Part shown: one piece after another, positions 1 to 6,505 of the stretch | Layout: each line of letters opens with the position of its first letter | How positions within the stretch are numbered: the first letter of the stretch is position 1 | Assembly: GCA_030612585.1 (NCBI GenBank) | Contig: JAUWNP010000166.1 | Span: forward strand, 1-9,750 | Reading direction: 5' to 3' | Origin: Anaerolineae bacterium | GTDB lineage: Bacteria; Chloroflexota; Anaerolineae; B4-G1 | DNA length: 9,750 bases | Made by a program: the position numbers and the translations under genes | The notes under the pieces: generated by a model | What the model was told of the DNA's origin: nothing | What the model saw: the letters and a program-made list of their open reading frames with translations, nothing else | The model's database searches: none

Positions 1-18
1 GAATGTGAAATATTCGTT

Positions 19-185
19 AGAATCCAGGCTCTTTGGGATTTCGCGTGGTGAGACCCTAAGGGTTTTGCCCAAGATCGTGTAAACACCATTTTTCGCCAGC
101 GTAACAGCTCTTTTTGCCAAATTTTGCACGAAAACCCTTAGGGTCTGGTGACTGACCACGCGAAATCCTGGAGACCCAGAATCCA
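19..185. mobile_element. MITE-like element (27-177) with 8-bp target duplication
   Basis: A non-coding element of 151 bp occupies 27-177. Its ends are imperfect inverted repeats: 27-49 against the reverse complement of 155-177 match at 19 of 23 positions, and the inner 14 (36-49 / 155-168) are perfect. A second, perfect 16-bp inverted pair lies inside (51-66 / 131-146), each arm containing the near-palindrome accctaagggt. The element is flanked by identical 8-bp direct repeats, agaatcca at 19-26 and 178-185, as expected of a target-site duplication. The centre (71-129) is AT-rich and has no ORF. Ends starting GGCTCTTTG together with an 8-bp duplication fit the ISL3 family, so this is probably a non-autonomous derivative. 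The repeat structure is read directly; the family assignment is from memory. Confidence 0.8.
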
Positions 186-222
186 CTGTGTCCTTTGTTC
201 ATGAGGTTACCGTGTGAGCAAG

Positions 223-793
223 ATGAGCAAACCGCTTGTCTCCACAGAACAACTCGAGGCGGTCATCCGCCAGATGGAAGGGCTTCTCCGACGTTGCGGC
301 GGCGCCGCTTCTCTGCGCCGGCATCATCGGCTACCGGGCGCTGCGGCTGAGTGATATCCAGCCCAACCAGCGGCTGGGGCTCTACGGCTCCGGGGGCTCG
401 GCCCACGTCACCATCCAGGTGGCGCGTCACCGGGGCTGCGAGGTCCACGTCTTCACCCGCAGCGAGGGCCACCGGGCAACTGGCGCGGGAACTGGGGGCG
501 GTGTGGGTCGGCGGCGCGGCGGCACGCTCTCGTTGGCCGGGGTGACGATGACCCCCATCCCGGAGTTGAACTACGACCGACTGCTCTATTGGGAGCGGGC
601 GGTGCGCAGCGTGGCCAACTTCACCCGGCAGGACGCGGAGGAATTACTCCAGGTGGCCGCCGAGATTCCCATCCACACCACGGTGCAGACTTTCCCGCTG
701 GAGGCGGCCAACGAAGCGCTGTTGGCGCTCAAGCGGAGCGAGATTGATGGGACGGCAGTGTTGGTGGTAGAACAGCGAATTCCAGGACAGTAA
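223..793 (+). pseudogene. Zinc-type alcohol dehydrogenase remnant (MDR family), truncated, frameshifted and deleted
   Basis: Only the C-terminal part of a zinc-dependent alcohol dehydrogenase (normally about 330-350 aa, oxidising alcohols with NAD(P)) is recognisable. Homology begins near 281 with GFSDVAAAPLLCAGIIGYRA, the segment before the Rossmann domain, and continues through a nucleotide-binding GLYGSGGSAH and EVHVFTRSEGHR. At about 471-476 the frame shifts by one: QLARELGAVWVGGA, the expected continuation, reads in the third frame. Roughly 50 residues are then missing (near 515) before the original frame resumes with GGTLSLAGVTM, LLYWERAVRSVANFTRQD and a family-typical end ALLALKRSEIDGTAVLVV, with TAA at 791-793. 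The N-terminal catalytic zinc region is absent. An ATG at 223 opens a different frame (MSKPLVSTEQLEAVIRQME...) that may be the 5' end of another gene joined by deletion; it stops within about 45 codons. Almost certainly non-functional. Confidence 0.8.
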
Positions 794-802
794 CAGATTT
801 GC

Positions 803-1735
803 TCACTCTGTCCAAAACGGCGCACTGGCATACTTGAAACCGCCGTCAGGCAGCAGCGCGACGATGACGCCGTGCGCCAGTTCCCGGGCCACCCGCAACG
901 CGGCGACCACCGCCGCCCCTGCCGAGACCCCCACGAAGAGCCCCTCCTGGCGGGCCAGCAGGCGGGCCATCGCCTGCGCCTCCCCGGTGCCCACCTCGCC
1001 CACCCGGTCTACCAGACCGGGGTCATAGATGGCTGGGGCATCGGCTGTCGTCAGGTGCTTCAGTCCCTCGATGCCATTCTGAGAATCGTCGGGCTGCACG
1101 CCGACCAGTTGCACCGCTGCGTCTCGCTCCCGCAGGTAGCGGCCCACCCCCATCATTGTCCCGCTGGTGCCCAGGCCGGCCACGAAGTGGGTGATCCGTC
1201 CCTCCGTCTGCTGCCAGATCTCGGGGCCGGTGGTGGTGTAGCGAGCCAGTGGATTGGCCGGGTTGCTGTACTGGTCCGCGTGGAAGTACCGGTCGGGCTC
1301 AGCGGCCGCCAGTTCGCAGGCCAGGTGGCGCGCCCCATCGGTCCCGGCAGCGGGGTCGGAGAGGGTCAGTTGCGCACCGTAGGCGCGTAGGATACGCACC
1401 CGCTCCGGGCTGGCGTCCGCGGGCAACATCAGCCGGACGGGGAAGCCCAGCGCCGCGCCGAGCATCGCGTAGGCGATGCCGGTGTTGCCGGAGGTGGCGT
1501 CGAGCAATGTCTTGCCGGGGGCCAGGTCGCCCGTCCCCAGAGCCTCCCGGACAATGGATAGGGCAGTACGGTCCTTGACCGAGCCGCCGGGGTTGAGCCC
1601 CTCCAACTTGGTGTAGAGAGCAGCAGCGGGGGGCAGTCCTTCGGCCACGCGGACCAGCCGGACCAGGGGGGTGCGGCCGATCAGGGACACGACCGGGGGT
1701 GTTTGAAAGGTGTGGTAAGAGTGTGTTCGGAACAT
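803..1735 (-). CDS. cysM: Cysteine synthase, CysM type (PLP-dependent)
   Basis: A 310-aa fold-type II PLP enzyme that makes cysteine from an activated serine (O-acetyl- or O-phosphoserine) and a sulfur donor in the cytoplasm. Visible motifs: GGSVKDR at 50-56 with the PLP-binding lysine K54; the substrate loop TSGNTG at 81-86; the phosphate-binding glycine loop GLGTSGTMMG near 188-197; and VSAGAAVVAAL and LLPDGGFKYAS toward the C-terminus. Length is normal for the family. FVAGLGTSGTMMG and the end GFKYASAPFW resemble the CysO-dependent CysM of Mycobacterium more than classical CysK, but the arginine (PR) seen after VGxxP in that enzyme is not evident here (VGVQPDDSQNGIEGLKHL), so the sulfur donor is open. 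The ATG at 1735 is preceded by a strong GGGAGGAG site. The gene is convergent with the alcohol dehydrogenase remnant (9-bp gap) and lies 276 bp downstream of the hydrogenase operon. Confidence 0.9.
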   Translation of the reverse strand: MFRTHSYHTFQTPPVVSLIGRTPLVRLVRVAEGLPPAAALYTKLEGLNPGGSVKDRTALSIVREALGTGDLAPGKTLLDATSGNTGIAYAMLGAALGFPVRLMLPADASPERVRILRAYGAQLTLSDPAAGTDGARHLACELAAAEPDRYFHADQYSNPANPLARYTTTGPEIWQQTEGRITHFVAGLGTSGTMMGVGRYLRERDAAVQLVGVQPDDSQNGIEGLKHLTTADAPAIYDPGLVDRVGEVGTGEAQAMARLLARQEGLFVGVSAGAAVVAALRVARELAHGVIVALLPDGGFKYASAPFWTE

Positions 1736-1752
1736 CGTCTCCTCCCAGTCAA

Positions 1753-1822
1753 TTAGCCGTTAGCAGTTAGCCATCAGCAGTTAGTGATTTCCGGCTAACA
1801 GCTGACTGCTCCCTGCTAATTG
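1753..1822. repeat. Inverted heptanucleotide repeat array
   Basis: Five 7-bp units run from 1753 to 1787 (ttagccg, ttagcag, ttagcca, tcagcag, ttagtga). After a 7-bp spacer, four units of the reverse-complement type follow from 1795 to 1822 (ctaacag, ctgactg, ctccctg, ctaattg). The two halves can fold into a long imperfect hairpin; aattagc (1751-1757) pairs with gctaatt (1815-1821). Together they fill the leader of the cysteine synthase gene. Heptanucleotide tandem repeats of this sort are known from filamentous cyanobacteria and, from memory, occur in Chloroflexota. The array contains no ORF. Confidence 0.75.
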
Positions 1823-1833
1823 CTTTCTTGTTT

Positions 1834-1923
1834 CCAGGCCAGGGACACAAAAAGCCAACCTTCGCCTGCGCGAAGCCCCTCACGTGACTGCGAGGGCGCT
1901 GTCGCCTGGCCCGGTTGGCCTGG
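1834..1923 (-). terminator. Branched GC-rich structure ending in a T-run: terminator or leader attenuator
   Basis: Read on the minus strand, GCCAACC (1919-1913) pairs with GGTTGGC (1860-1854), which is followed at once by TTTTT (1853-1849). Inside this stem lie hairpins CTTCGC-loop-GCGAAG (1875-1870 / 1865-1860, sharing one edge base with the outer stem), CCCTC-loop-GAGGG (1896-1892 / 1881-1877) and, in competition with the latter, GGGC/GCCC (1912-1909 / 1897-1894). A second outer pair, CCAGGCCA (1923-1916) with TGGCCTGG (1841-1834), overlaps the T-run stem and would exclude it. The structure begins about 90 nt after the maturation protease stop codon and ends about 100 nt before cysM. It could end the hydrogenase transcript or attenuate cysM. 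No known riboswitch consensus was recognised. Confidence 0.5.
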
Positions 1924-2011
1924 GAAGAGATATGCGTATCCGGAGCCCTAGGCGGTCATCGCCCTCGCTCCAGACAGATGCAGTAGATATATGAATACAT
2001 TGCTCTTTCGC

Positions 2012-2539
2012 TCATCGTTCCTCGTTTGTTATCTCTGCGAGTACAGCGGCGACTAATGCCGGGAGCGCCGCTTCCACAGCCGGGCTCAACCCCTCGCCCC
2101 AGCCGATCCTGGCCGGTTGGACACCAAAGATCACCATTTCGGGGAGGGAACGGCCCAACGCATCGGCCAGCGCCAGGGCCTCGCTCAGGCCGGCATGGTG
2201 GAGGGAGGAACAGTCGGGCGTAGAGGCCAGGCGGGCGTCGGCCAGGGTGAAGCGCACGATCTCACCCGGCCCCCGTCCCATCTCGGCGGCATCCACGACC
2301 ACGACGCGCTCCCATCCCTCCACCAGATTGAGCAGCCCCAGCCCAGCCGCGCCCCCGTCGAGCGCCTGGACGCCCGGCGGCAGTTCCCGACGTGCCAGTT
2401 CCTCGACCAGACGGCAGCCCACACCGTCGTCGCCGCGCAGTGGGTTGCCCAGGCCGAGGATGAGAGTGGCGAATTGCGAGTTGCGAATAGCGAATAACGA
2501 ATTGCGAGATCCGCTATTCGCCCCTCGCCGTTCGCTCAT
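2012..2539 (-). CDS. [NiFe] hydrogenase maturation endopeptidase (HyaD/HybD family)
   Basis: A 175-aa nickel-dependent protease that removes the C-terminal peptide of the hydrogenase large subunit after NiFe insertion. The core starts with LILGLGNPLRGDDGVG at 26-41; D38 corresponds to the first nickel ligand (Glu16 in E. coli HybD). VVVVDAAEMG gives the second acidic ligand D83, SLHHAGL near 112-118 gives the histidine (H114 or H115), and VIFGVQPARIGWGEGLSP is the family's C-terminal signature. The ATG at 2539 overlaps the hydA stop by 4 nt (ATGA), so translation is probably coupled, and its substrate is almost certainly the upstream HydA. Oddly, residues 2-24 (SERRGANSGSRNSLFAIRNS plus QFA) are mostly encoded by a heptanucleotide repeat array. 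Relatives start only a few residues before the conserved ILGLGN, and no in-frame ATG, GTG or TTG lies between. Confidence 0.9.
   Translation of the reverse strand: MSERRGANSGSRNSLFAIRNSQFATLILGLGNPLRGDDGVGCRLVEELARRELPPGVQALDGGAAGLGLLNLVEGWERVVVVDAAEMGRGPGEIVRFTLADARLASTPDCSSLHHAGLSEALALADALGRSLPEMVIFGVQPARIGWGEGLSPAVEAALPALVAAVLAEITNEER
2469..2534. repeat. Heptanucleotide repeat array inside the protease gene
   Basis: Six 7-bp units run from 2469 to 2510 (gcgaatt, gcgagtt, gcgaata, gcgaata, acgaatt, gcgagat). After 3 bp, three inverted-type units follow at 2514-2534 (ctattcg, cccctcg, ccgttcg). The build (tandem heptamers, short spacer, inverted heptamers) is the same as at 1753-1822, with a different unit. 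It lies directly after the ATG of the maturation protease and is translated as a seven-residue period (SRNSLFA / IRNSQFA), because three 7-nt units make seven codons. Confidence 0.8.
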
Positions 2540-3825
2540 ACAAACTTTACCGTAAGGAAGTGCGCCGAACAGGAGATGCAGGGGTCGTAGGCCCGCACCA
2601 GCATCTCCAGCATCAGCCGGATCTCATCCTGCGGCTTGTCCATGATCTGCGGCACCAGCACGCGCATGTCGGCGTTGAGGTTGGCCATGTTCTGGTTGGT
2701 GGGGATGATGCAGTTCGCCTTCACGCATTGGCCATTCTCGTCGTACACGTAGTTGTGGAAGAGAGTGCCTCGGGGCACATCACACGAGCCGGCTCCTTCC
2801 CCGGCCTTCACATCTACCGCCACTGGCTCCTCGGGCTGGATGCCTCGCGTGAGCAGTTCATCTATGATGTGGATGCTGTCCTCTACGCAGTGGACCATCT
2901 CCACCACCTGGGCGGCGCTATTGAGGAAGGTGTTGTAGCAGATGGGTTTCAGCCCCAGTTTGCCTGCTGCCTCCTTGGCGCGGGGATGCAGTTGGTCGAA
3001 GTTGTTGTTAAACCGGGCCAATGCGCCCACCATGTAGGACTCGCGGTTGTGATGAGTCCACTTGGCCGTGGAGAAAGGCACGCACTTCTCGTTGGTCACC
3101 TTCCTGTAGTCCTCGATGGGGTAGGAGAAGCCGTCGGAGGTGACGATGGTGCCGTCAATGAAGGCGTACTCGTCGTCCTTCTTGAGGGAGACGTACTCCG
3201 TCTCTCGCTCGAACTCGGGCCAGGGAAGGGTGGCAAAAAGCGCCACCGTCTCGTCCATGTCGGCGCGAGCGTCCACCAGCCGGGCCTGCATCTCTCGCAG
3301 TTCGGCCTCGGTGGGCAGGTGGGTGAAGCCACCGACGGCCATCGCGATGGGATGTGTATGGCGGCCGCCGATCATCGCACACAGGTCACCGGAGAGTTTC
3401 TTGATCCGCAGCGCCCGCTCCACCACCTCCCGGTGGGTCGCTGCCAGCGGGATGACAGAGCCGACGCCGAGGAAATCCGGCGCGACCAGGTAGTAGGTAT
3501 GCAGGACGTGGCTATCTATCGTCTCGCCGTGGAAGTTGAGTTTGCGGAGAAGCACAGTCTGCTCCGAAGGCTCAACCCCCAGCGCCTTCTCGGTGGCACG
3601 AAGGCTGGTCGTGGCGTGGCCCACGGCGCAGATGCCGCAGATGCGGGAAGTGATGTGGCTGAGTTCATGGTAAGGCCGGCCGCGCACGAACGCCTCGAAG
3701 AAACGAGGGGCCTCGACGACCTCGAAGCGACACTCCTTCAGTTCCCCGTTCTGTGCGTCTACGACGATGTCGCCATGTCCTTCGACACGGGTCACGTGAT
3801 GTACGTCAATCTTCAAAGTGGTCAT
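2536..3825 (-). CDS. hydA: [NiFe] hydrogenase large (alpha) subunit, group 3b-like
   Basis: A 429-aa catalytic subunit that binds the NiFe(CN)2CO centre and interconverts H2 with protons and electrons in the cytoplasm. The N-terminal motif RVEGHG (13-18) leads to RICGIC (61-66), whose C63 and C66 are nickel ligands. The C-terminal motif DPCISCSAH (414-422) supplies C416 and C419. A seven-residue tail FLTVKFV follows H422; it should be removed by the endopeptidase encoded next. There is no signal peptide, as expected of group 3. The RAYDPCISCS ending and the hydBGDA order resemble the Pyrococcus sulfhydrogenases (group 3b), which use NADP(H) and can also reduce sulfur. The ATG overlaps the hydD stop by 4 nt and is preceded by GAGGAGGAGGG, giving a strong ribosome site. 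All four NiFe-ligating cysteines are present, so it should be active. Confidence 0.95.
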   Translation of the reverse strand: MTTLKIDVHHVTRVEGHGDIVVDAQNGELKECRFEVVEAPRFFEAFVRGRPYHELSHITSRICGICAVGHATTSLRATEKALGVEPSEQTVLLRKLNFHGETIDSHVLHTYYLVAPDFLGVGSVIPLAATHREVVERALRIKKLSGDLCAMIGGRHTHPIAMAVGGFTHLPTEAELREMQARLVDARADMDETVALFATLPWPEFERETEYVSLKKDDEYAFIDGTIVTSDGFSYPIEDYRKVTNEKCVPFSTAKWTHHNRESYMVGALARFNNNFDQLHPRAKEAAGKLGLKPICYNTFLNSAAQVVEMVHCVEDSIHIIDELLTRGIQPEEPVAVDVKAGEGAGSCDVPRGTLFHNYVYDENGQCVKANCIIPTNQNMANLNADMRVLVPQIMDKPQDEIRLMLEMLVRAYDPCISCSAHFLTVKFV

Positions 3826-4610
3826 TTTCCCTCCTCCTCAGCCGCTCGTTCCTGCACCTGGTACGTATTGAACAACGTGAAACGAGACAGAATATCCTCT
3901 ACAGTCAAGCCAGCCTCAGCCAGCACGTCCTTCATCGCGTTCTCGTTGGGGTTGGGGACAAGCCCCCGGCAACCCTCGCAGCCGCTGCCAAAGGTGGGGC
4001 AGATGGCATCGCAGCCAGCCCGCACGATCGGCCCCAGGCAGAACTTGCCGACGTCGAACAGGCACACGTTCTCCTTCAGTTTGCACTCGACGCAGACAGG
4101 ATAGTCGGGAATGGGCAGACTCTTGCCCAAAAGGACCGCCTTGACCACCCTGACGAACTCCTCCCGGTCAATGGGGCAGCCAGGTATGGCGGCGTCTACC
4201 TCGATCACGGCACTGATGGGCCGGGCCGGGTAGGTCTCGTACCAGTCTGCCTTGTCCCCATAGACCCAGCGGCGGACGTCCTCCAACGGATGCAAGTTCT
4301 TCAGGGCGTTGATGCCCCCCAGATGAGCGCAGGTTCCCAGCGCGACGACAATGCTGGCCTGTTCTCGGATTTTCTTCAGGCGCGCCTCGTCGGAGGCACG
4401 GGTGCAGGAGCCCTCAATGAACGCGATCTGGTAGTCCTCTCCCTTTTCGGTCATCGCCTCGCGGAACTGCACAATCTCAACGGCATCAAGCAGATCCAGG
4501 TGGGTCTGCAGCGCGTCAACGATCGTGAGTTGGCACCCTTCGCAGCTCGCAAAGTCAAAGAAAGCAACTTTCGGTTTGGGATTTGGGGTTTGAGATTTGG
4601 GGTTTTCCAT
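3822..4610 (-). CDS. hydD: [NiFe] hydrogenase small (delta) subunit, group 3b-like
   Basis: A 262-aa electron-transfer subunit that partners HydA. FFDFASCEGCQL gives C23 and C26; VALGTCAH (C94) and AIPGCPID (C145) complete the proximal [4Fe-4S] cluster. The C-terminal part has nine further cysteines (C173, C176, C183, C191, C200, C204, C211, C214 and neighbours) for two more clusters, as in group 3b. The start at 4610 is chosen because its ATG overlaps the hydG stop by one base (TGATG) and follows GAGGAGG by 7 nt. Reading further upstream (to 4718) would run into hydG. Residues 2-13 (ENPKSQTPNPKP) come from a heptanucleotide repeat array and have no structural role that I know; the conserved domain begins at KVAFFDFASC. 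HydD passes electrons from HydA toward the HydB and HydG clusters. Confidence 0.93.
   Translation of the reverse strand: MENPKSQTPNPKPKVAFFDFASCEGCQLTIVDALQTHLDLLDAVEIVQFREAMTEKGEDYQIAFIEGSCTRASDEARLKKIREQASIVVALGTCAHLGGINALKNLHPLEDVRRWVYGDKADWYETYPARPISAVIEVDAAIPGCPIDREEFVRVVKAVLLGKSLPIPDYPVCVECKLKENVCLFDVGKFCLGPIVRAGCDAICPTFGSGCEGCRGLVPNPNENAMKDVLAEAGLTVEDILSRFTLFNTYQVQERAAEEEGK
4571..4605. repeat. Heptanucleotide repeat array at the start of hydD
   Basis: Five 7-bp units in one orientation: tcggttt, gggattt, ggggttt, gagattt, ggggttt. On the coding (minus) strand they read as CCCAAAT-type units right after the ATG and encode NPKSQTPNPKPK, again with a seven-residue period. No inverted half is present here, unlike the arrays at 1753-1822 and 2469-2534. 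Confidence 0.75.
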
Positions 4611-5452
4611 CACAATGCCTCCTCGACGCCCTTGACCTGAGCGTAGGTGAAAACCGGGCCATCCTGGCAGCAGTACAGGTTGTTGATCTGACAGTGCCCG
4701 CACTTCCCCACGCCACACTTCATCCGCCGCTCCAGCGAGAGATAGATTTGCGTCTCCGAAATGCCCTTGCCCAGCAGTTCTGTCAGCACAAAGCGATACA
4801 TGATGGGCGGGCCGCAGGTGACGGCGACGGTGTTGCGCGGGTCCACGGTAATCCGGGGGAAGAGAGTGGTGATGACGCCCTCACTGCACGTGAACGCTAT
4901 GTCATCGTCCCACGTCTCGTCCAAGCAGTCTACCGTGTAGTGACACTCGACGTCCTCGCGAGCGGTCCACTCCTCCAGTTCGTCGCGGAAGAGCAGTTCA
5001 GCCGGCCGCTTGGCTCCGTAAAGGATGATCACCCGCCCGAAGGAGCCGCGCTCGTCGAGTACCTGGTTGATCAGCGAACGGAGCGGGGCCAACCCCAGAC
5101 CGCCCGGCGCGAAGAGCACGTCCTTACCGCGCATCTCGTCAATAGGGAAGCCATGGCCAAAGGGGCCCCGAATGCCCAGCATACTCCCCGGCTGCATTGC
5201 ATGCAGCGCGTTGGTCACGTCGCCCACTTGCCGCACGCAGAGTTGGAAGGCACCGTTGGAACGGCTGGGCGACGAGGTGATGGAGATAGGGGCCTCGCCC
5301 ACACCCAGTATCGAGACCATCACAAACTGTCCCGGATCGTGACCTAAGTTACGTCCGTCCGGCAATTCGATAGTGAACAGTTTTTCCAATTCGGTCATCT
5401 GTTCCACGTTGACCAGACGGGCCATCTCGGGTGTATAGACAGATGTCGTCAT
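4610..5452 (-). CDS. hydG: Hydrogenase gamma subunit, FAD/NAD(P)-binding oxidoreductase
   Basis: A 280-aa ferredoxin-NADP reductase-fold subunit that exchanges electrons between pyridine nucleotide and the iron-sulfur chain of the hydrogenase. FAD-binding motifs are APISITSSPS (54-63) and GIRGPFGHGF (93-102). The nucleotide-binding loop is APGGLGLAPLRSL (116-128), and CGPPIMYRFV (213-222) is the family's C-terminal NAD(P)-site signature. RMKCGVGKCGHC (243-254) followed by YCCQDGPVF gives C246, C251, C254 and C261 or C262 for a [2Fe-2S] cluster, as in PyrK and HydG of sulfhydrogenase. The ATG at 5452 is chosen because it overlaps the hydB stop by 4 nt (ATGA) and follows TAGGAGGGAA; the frame is open for 30 codons further but lies inside hydB. 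NADP rather than NAD use is inferred from group 3b relatives, not seen. Confidence 0.92.
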   Translation of the reverse strand: MTTSVYTPEMARLVNVEQMTELEKLFTIELPDGRNLGHDPGQFVMVSILGVGEAPISITSSPSRSNGAFQLCVRQVGDVTNALHAMQPGSMLGIRGPFGHGFPIDEMRGKDVLFAPGGLGLAPLRSLINQVLDERGSFGRVIILYGAKRPAELLFRDELEEWTAREDVECHYTVDCLDETWDDDIAFTCSEGVITTLFPRITVDPRNTVAVTCGPPIMYRFVLTELLGKGISETQIYLSLERRMKCGVGKCGHCQINNLYCCQDGPVFTYAQVKGVEEAL

Positions 5453-6489
5453 TGTCCGTTCCCTCCTACTGTCTCGTGAATGGTATTGAAGCCCTCGACG
5501 ATACTGATGTTCGCCACGCAGGTGCGGATACAACGACCACAACCCACGCAGCCTAACTCGCCGAACTTCTCGTAGATGTACTTCCCCTTGCGCATGAAAC
5601 GATGGCGCTGGCGGGCCGCGCGGGCCGCGCGGAAGTTCTCACCACCGGCCACGCGGGCGAACTCGTCCAACTGGCAGGAATCCCAGCGGCGGTACCGCTC
5701 CCCTTCAGTCAGCGCCATATCCACCTCGTCGAAGACATTGAAACAGTAGCAGGTGGGACAGACATTGGTGCAGGACCCGCAGGCCAAGCAGCGCTCTCCC
5801 AGTTCATCCCAGAGGGGATGATCATAGGCGGCGCTCAACAAGGCCGGCAGTTCGGCTGCCTCAAAGTCCAGGCGATGGGTGAAGAGTGCCCCCCTGGCGC
5901 CGAGCACTTCGTCCAGACGGCGCCCGTCGGCGTCAGTGGCGGGCCGGGCCTGGGCATACGTCTCCAGGAGTGTCTTCCCCGCCTCCGTTGCCACGTCCAC
6001 TATGTAGGCCGTTCCCAGGTCGGTCAGGTGCAGGTCATACCCCTCATCGGCGGTCAGCGTCCCCATACTCTTGCAGAAGGAATGCTCGTCGCATGGTTCC
6101 AGGCATTCCAGACTGACGATGATGGTCTGCCGCCGCCGCTCCAGATAGTGAGCGTCGGGGTACTCCTGGGAAAAGGCCTTGTCCAACAGCCCAATAGCGT
6201 GCAGGTCACACGTGTGCACGCCCAAGAGCACTGTCGGACCAGCCTCGACGACCGGCTCCACGTGCGGCTCCTCCCCCATAGTGAAAGTGGCCAGCCGCTC
6301 CTGCGGGGGCTGCAGCACTTTCTTGGGCGGCAGGATAGTCGTGTTGTAGTCGAGCCGCAGTTGGGCCGGATCAGTGATCTGGCCAAAAGCGAACTTAGGT
6401 CCCTTCGCCTGCGGCCCGATGACCTGGTAGTCGGTCATCAGCCGCTCCAGGCATCCATCCAGCGATGCTTTACCGAGTATTTGTCTCAC
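5449..6489 (-). CDS. hydB: Hydrogenase beta subunit, two-[4Fe-4S] electron carrier
   Basis: A 346-aa iron-sulfur subunit of the group 3b hydrogenase. The N-terminal two thirds match the HydB / anaerobic sulfite reductase A type fold, including GVHTCDLHAIGLLDKAF (about 90-106) and SLECLEPCDEHSFCKSMG (126-143). Two ferredoxin motifs follow: CLACGSCTNVCP (C234, C237, C240, C244) and CVGCGRCIRTC (C314, C317, C320, C324). The second set lacks the usual proline after its last cysteine. The protein wires HydG to HydD; in Pyrococcus this pair is tied to the polysulfide-reducing activity. The start is GTG at 6489, 6 nt after AAAGGAG, in a 16-nt gap from the preceding DRTGG gene. It belongs to the same transcript as its neighbours. 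Confidence 0.92.
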   Translation of the reverse strand: MRQILGKASLDGCLERLMTDYQVIGPQAKGPKFAFGQITDPAQLRLDYNTTILPPKKVLQPPQERLATFTMGEEPHVEPVVEAGPTVLLGVHTCDLHAIGLLDKAFSQEYPDAHYLERRRQTIIVSLECLEPCDEHSFCKSMGTLTADEGYDLHLTDLGTAYIVDVATEAGKTLLETYAQARPATDADGRRLDEVLGARGALFTHRLDFEAAELPALLSAAYDHPLWDELGERCLACGSCTNVCPTCYCFNVFDEVDMALTEGERYRRWDSCQLDEFARVAGGENFRAARAARQRHRFMRKGKYIYEKFGELGCVGCGRCIRTCVANISIVEGFNTIHETVGGNGQ

Positions 6490-6505
6490 AGCACACTCCT
6501 TTCAT

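Noticed and set aside
785..813. Hairpin ggacag / ctgtcc between the pseudogene and cysM stops as a bidirectional terminator
   Set aside because: The stem is only 6 bp with a 17-nt loop and has no T-run on either strand.
1753..1822. CRISPR-like array from the regular repeats
   Set aside because: The units are 7 bp with no unique spacers between them, and there are no cas genes.
1854..1919. tRNA gene suggested by a 7-bp closing stem with three inner hairpins
   Set aside because: There is no TTCGA-type T loop, the D and anticodon arms do not fit, and a T-run follows the stem.
2560..4104. Long plus-strand open frame of 514 codons opposite hydA and hydD
   Set aside because: It lies antisense to two strongly conserved hydrogenase genes, its translation shows no recognisable domain, and its openness follows from the GC-rich codon usage of the real genes.
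4611..4718. Upstream start for hydD at 4718
   Set aside because: It would overlap hydG by 36 codons; the ATG at 4610 has a good ribosome site and the usual stop-start overlap.
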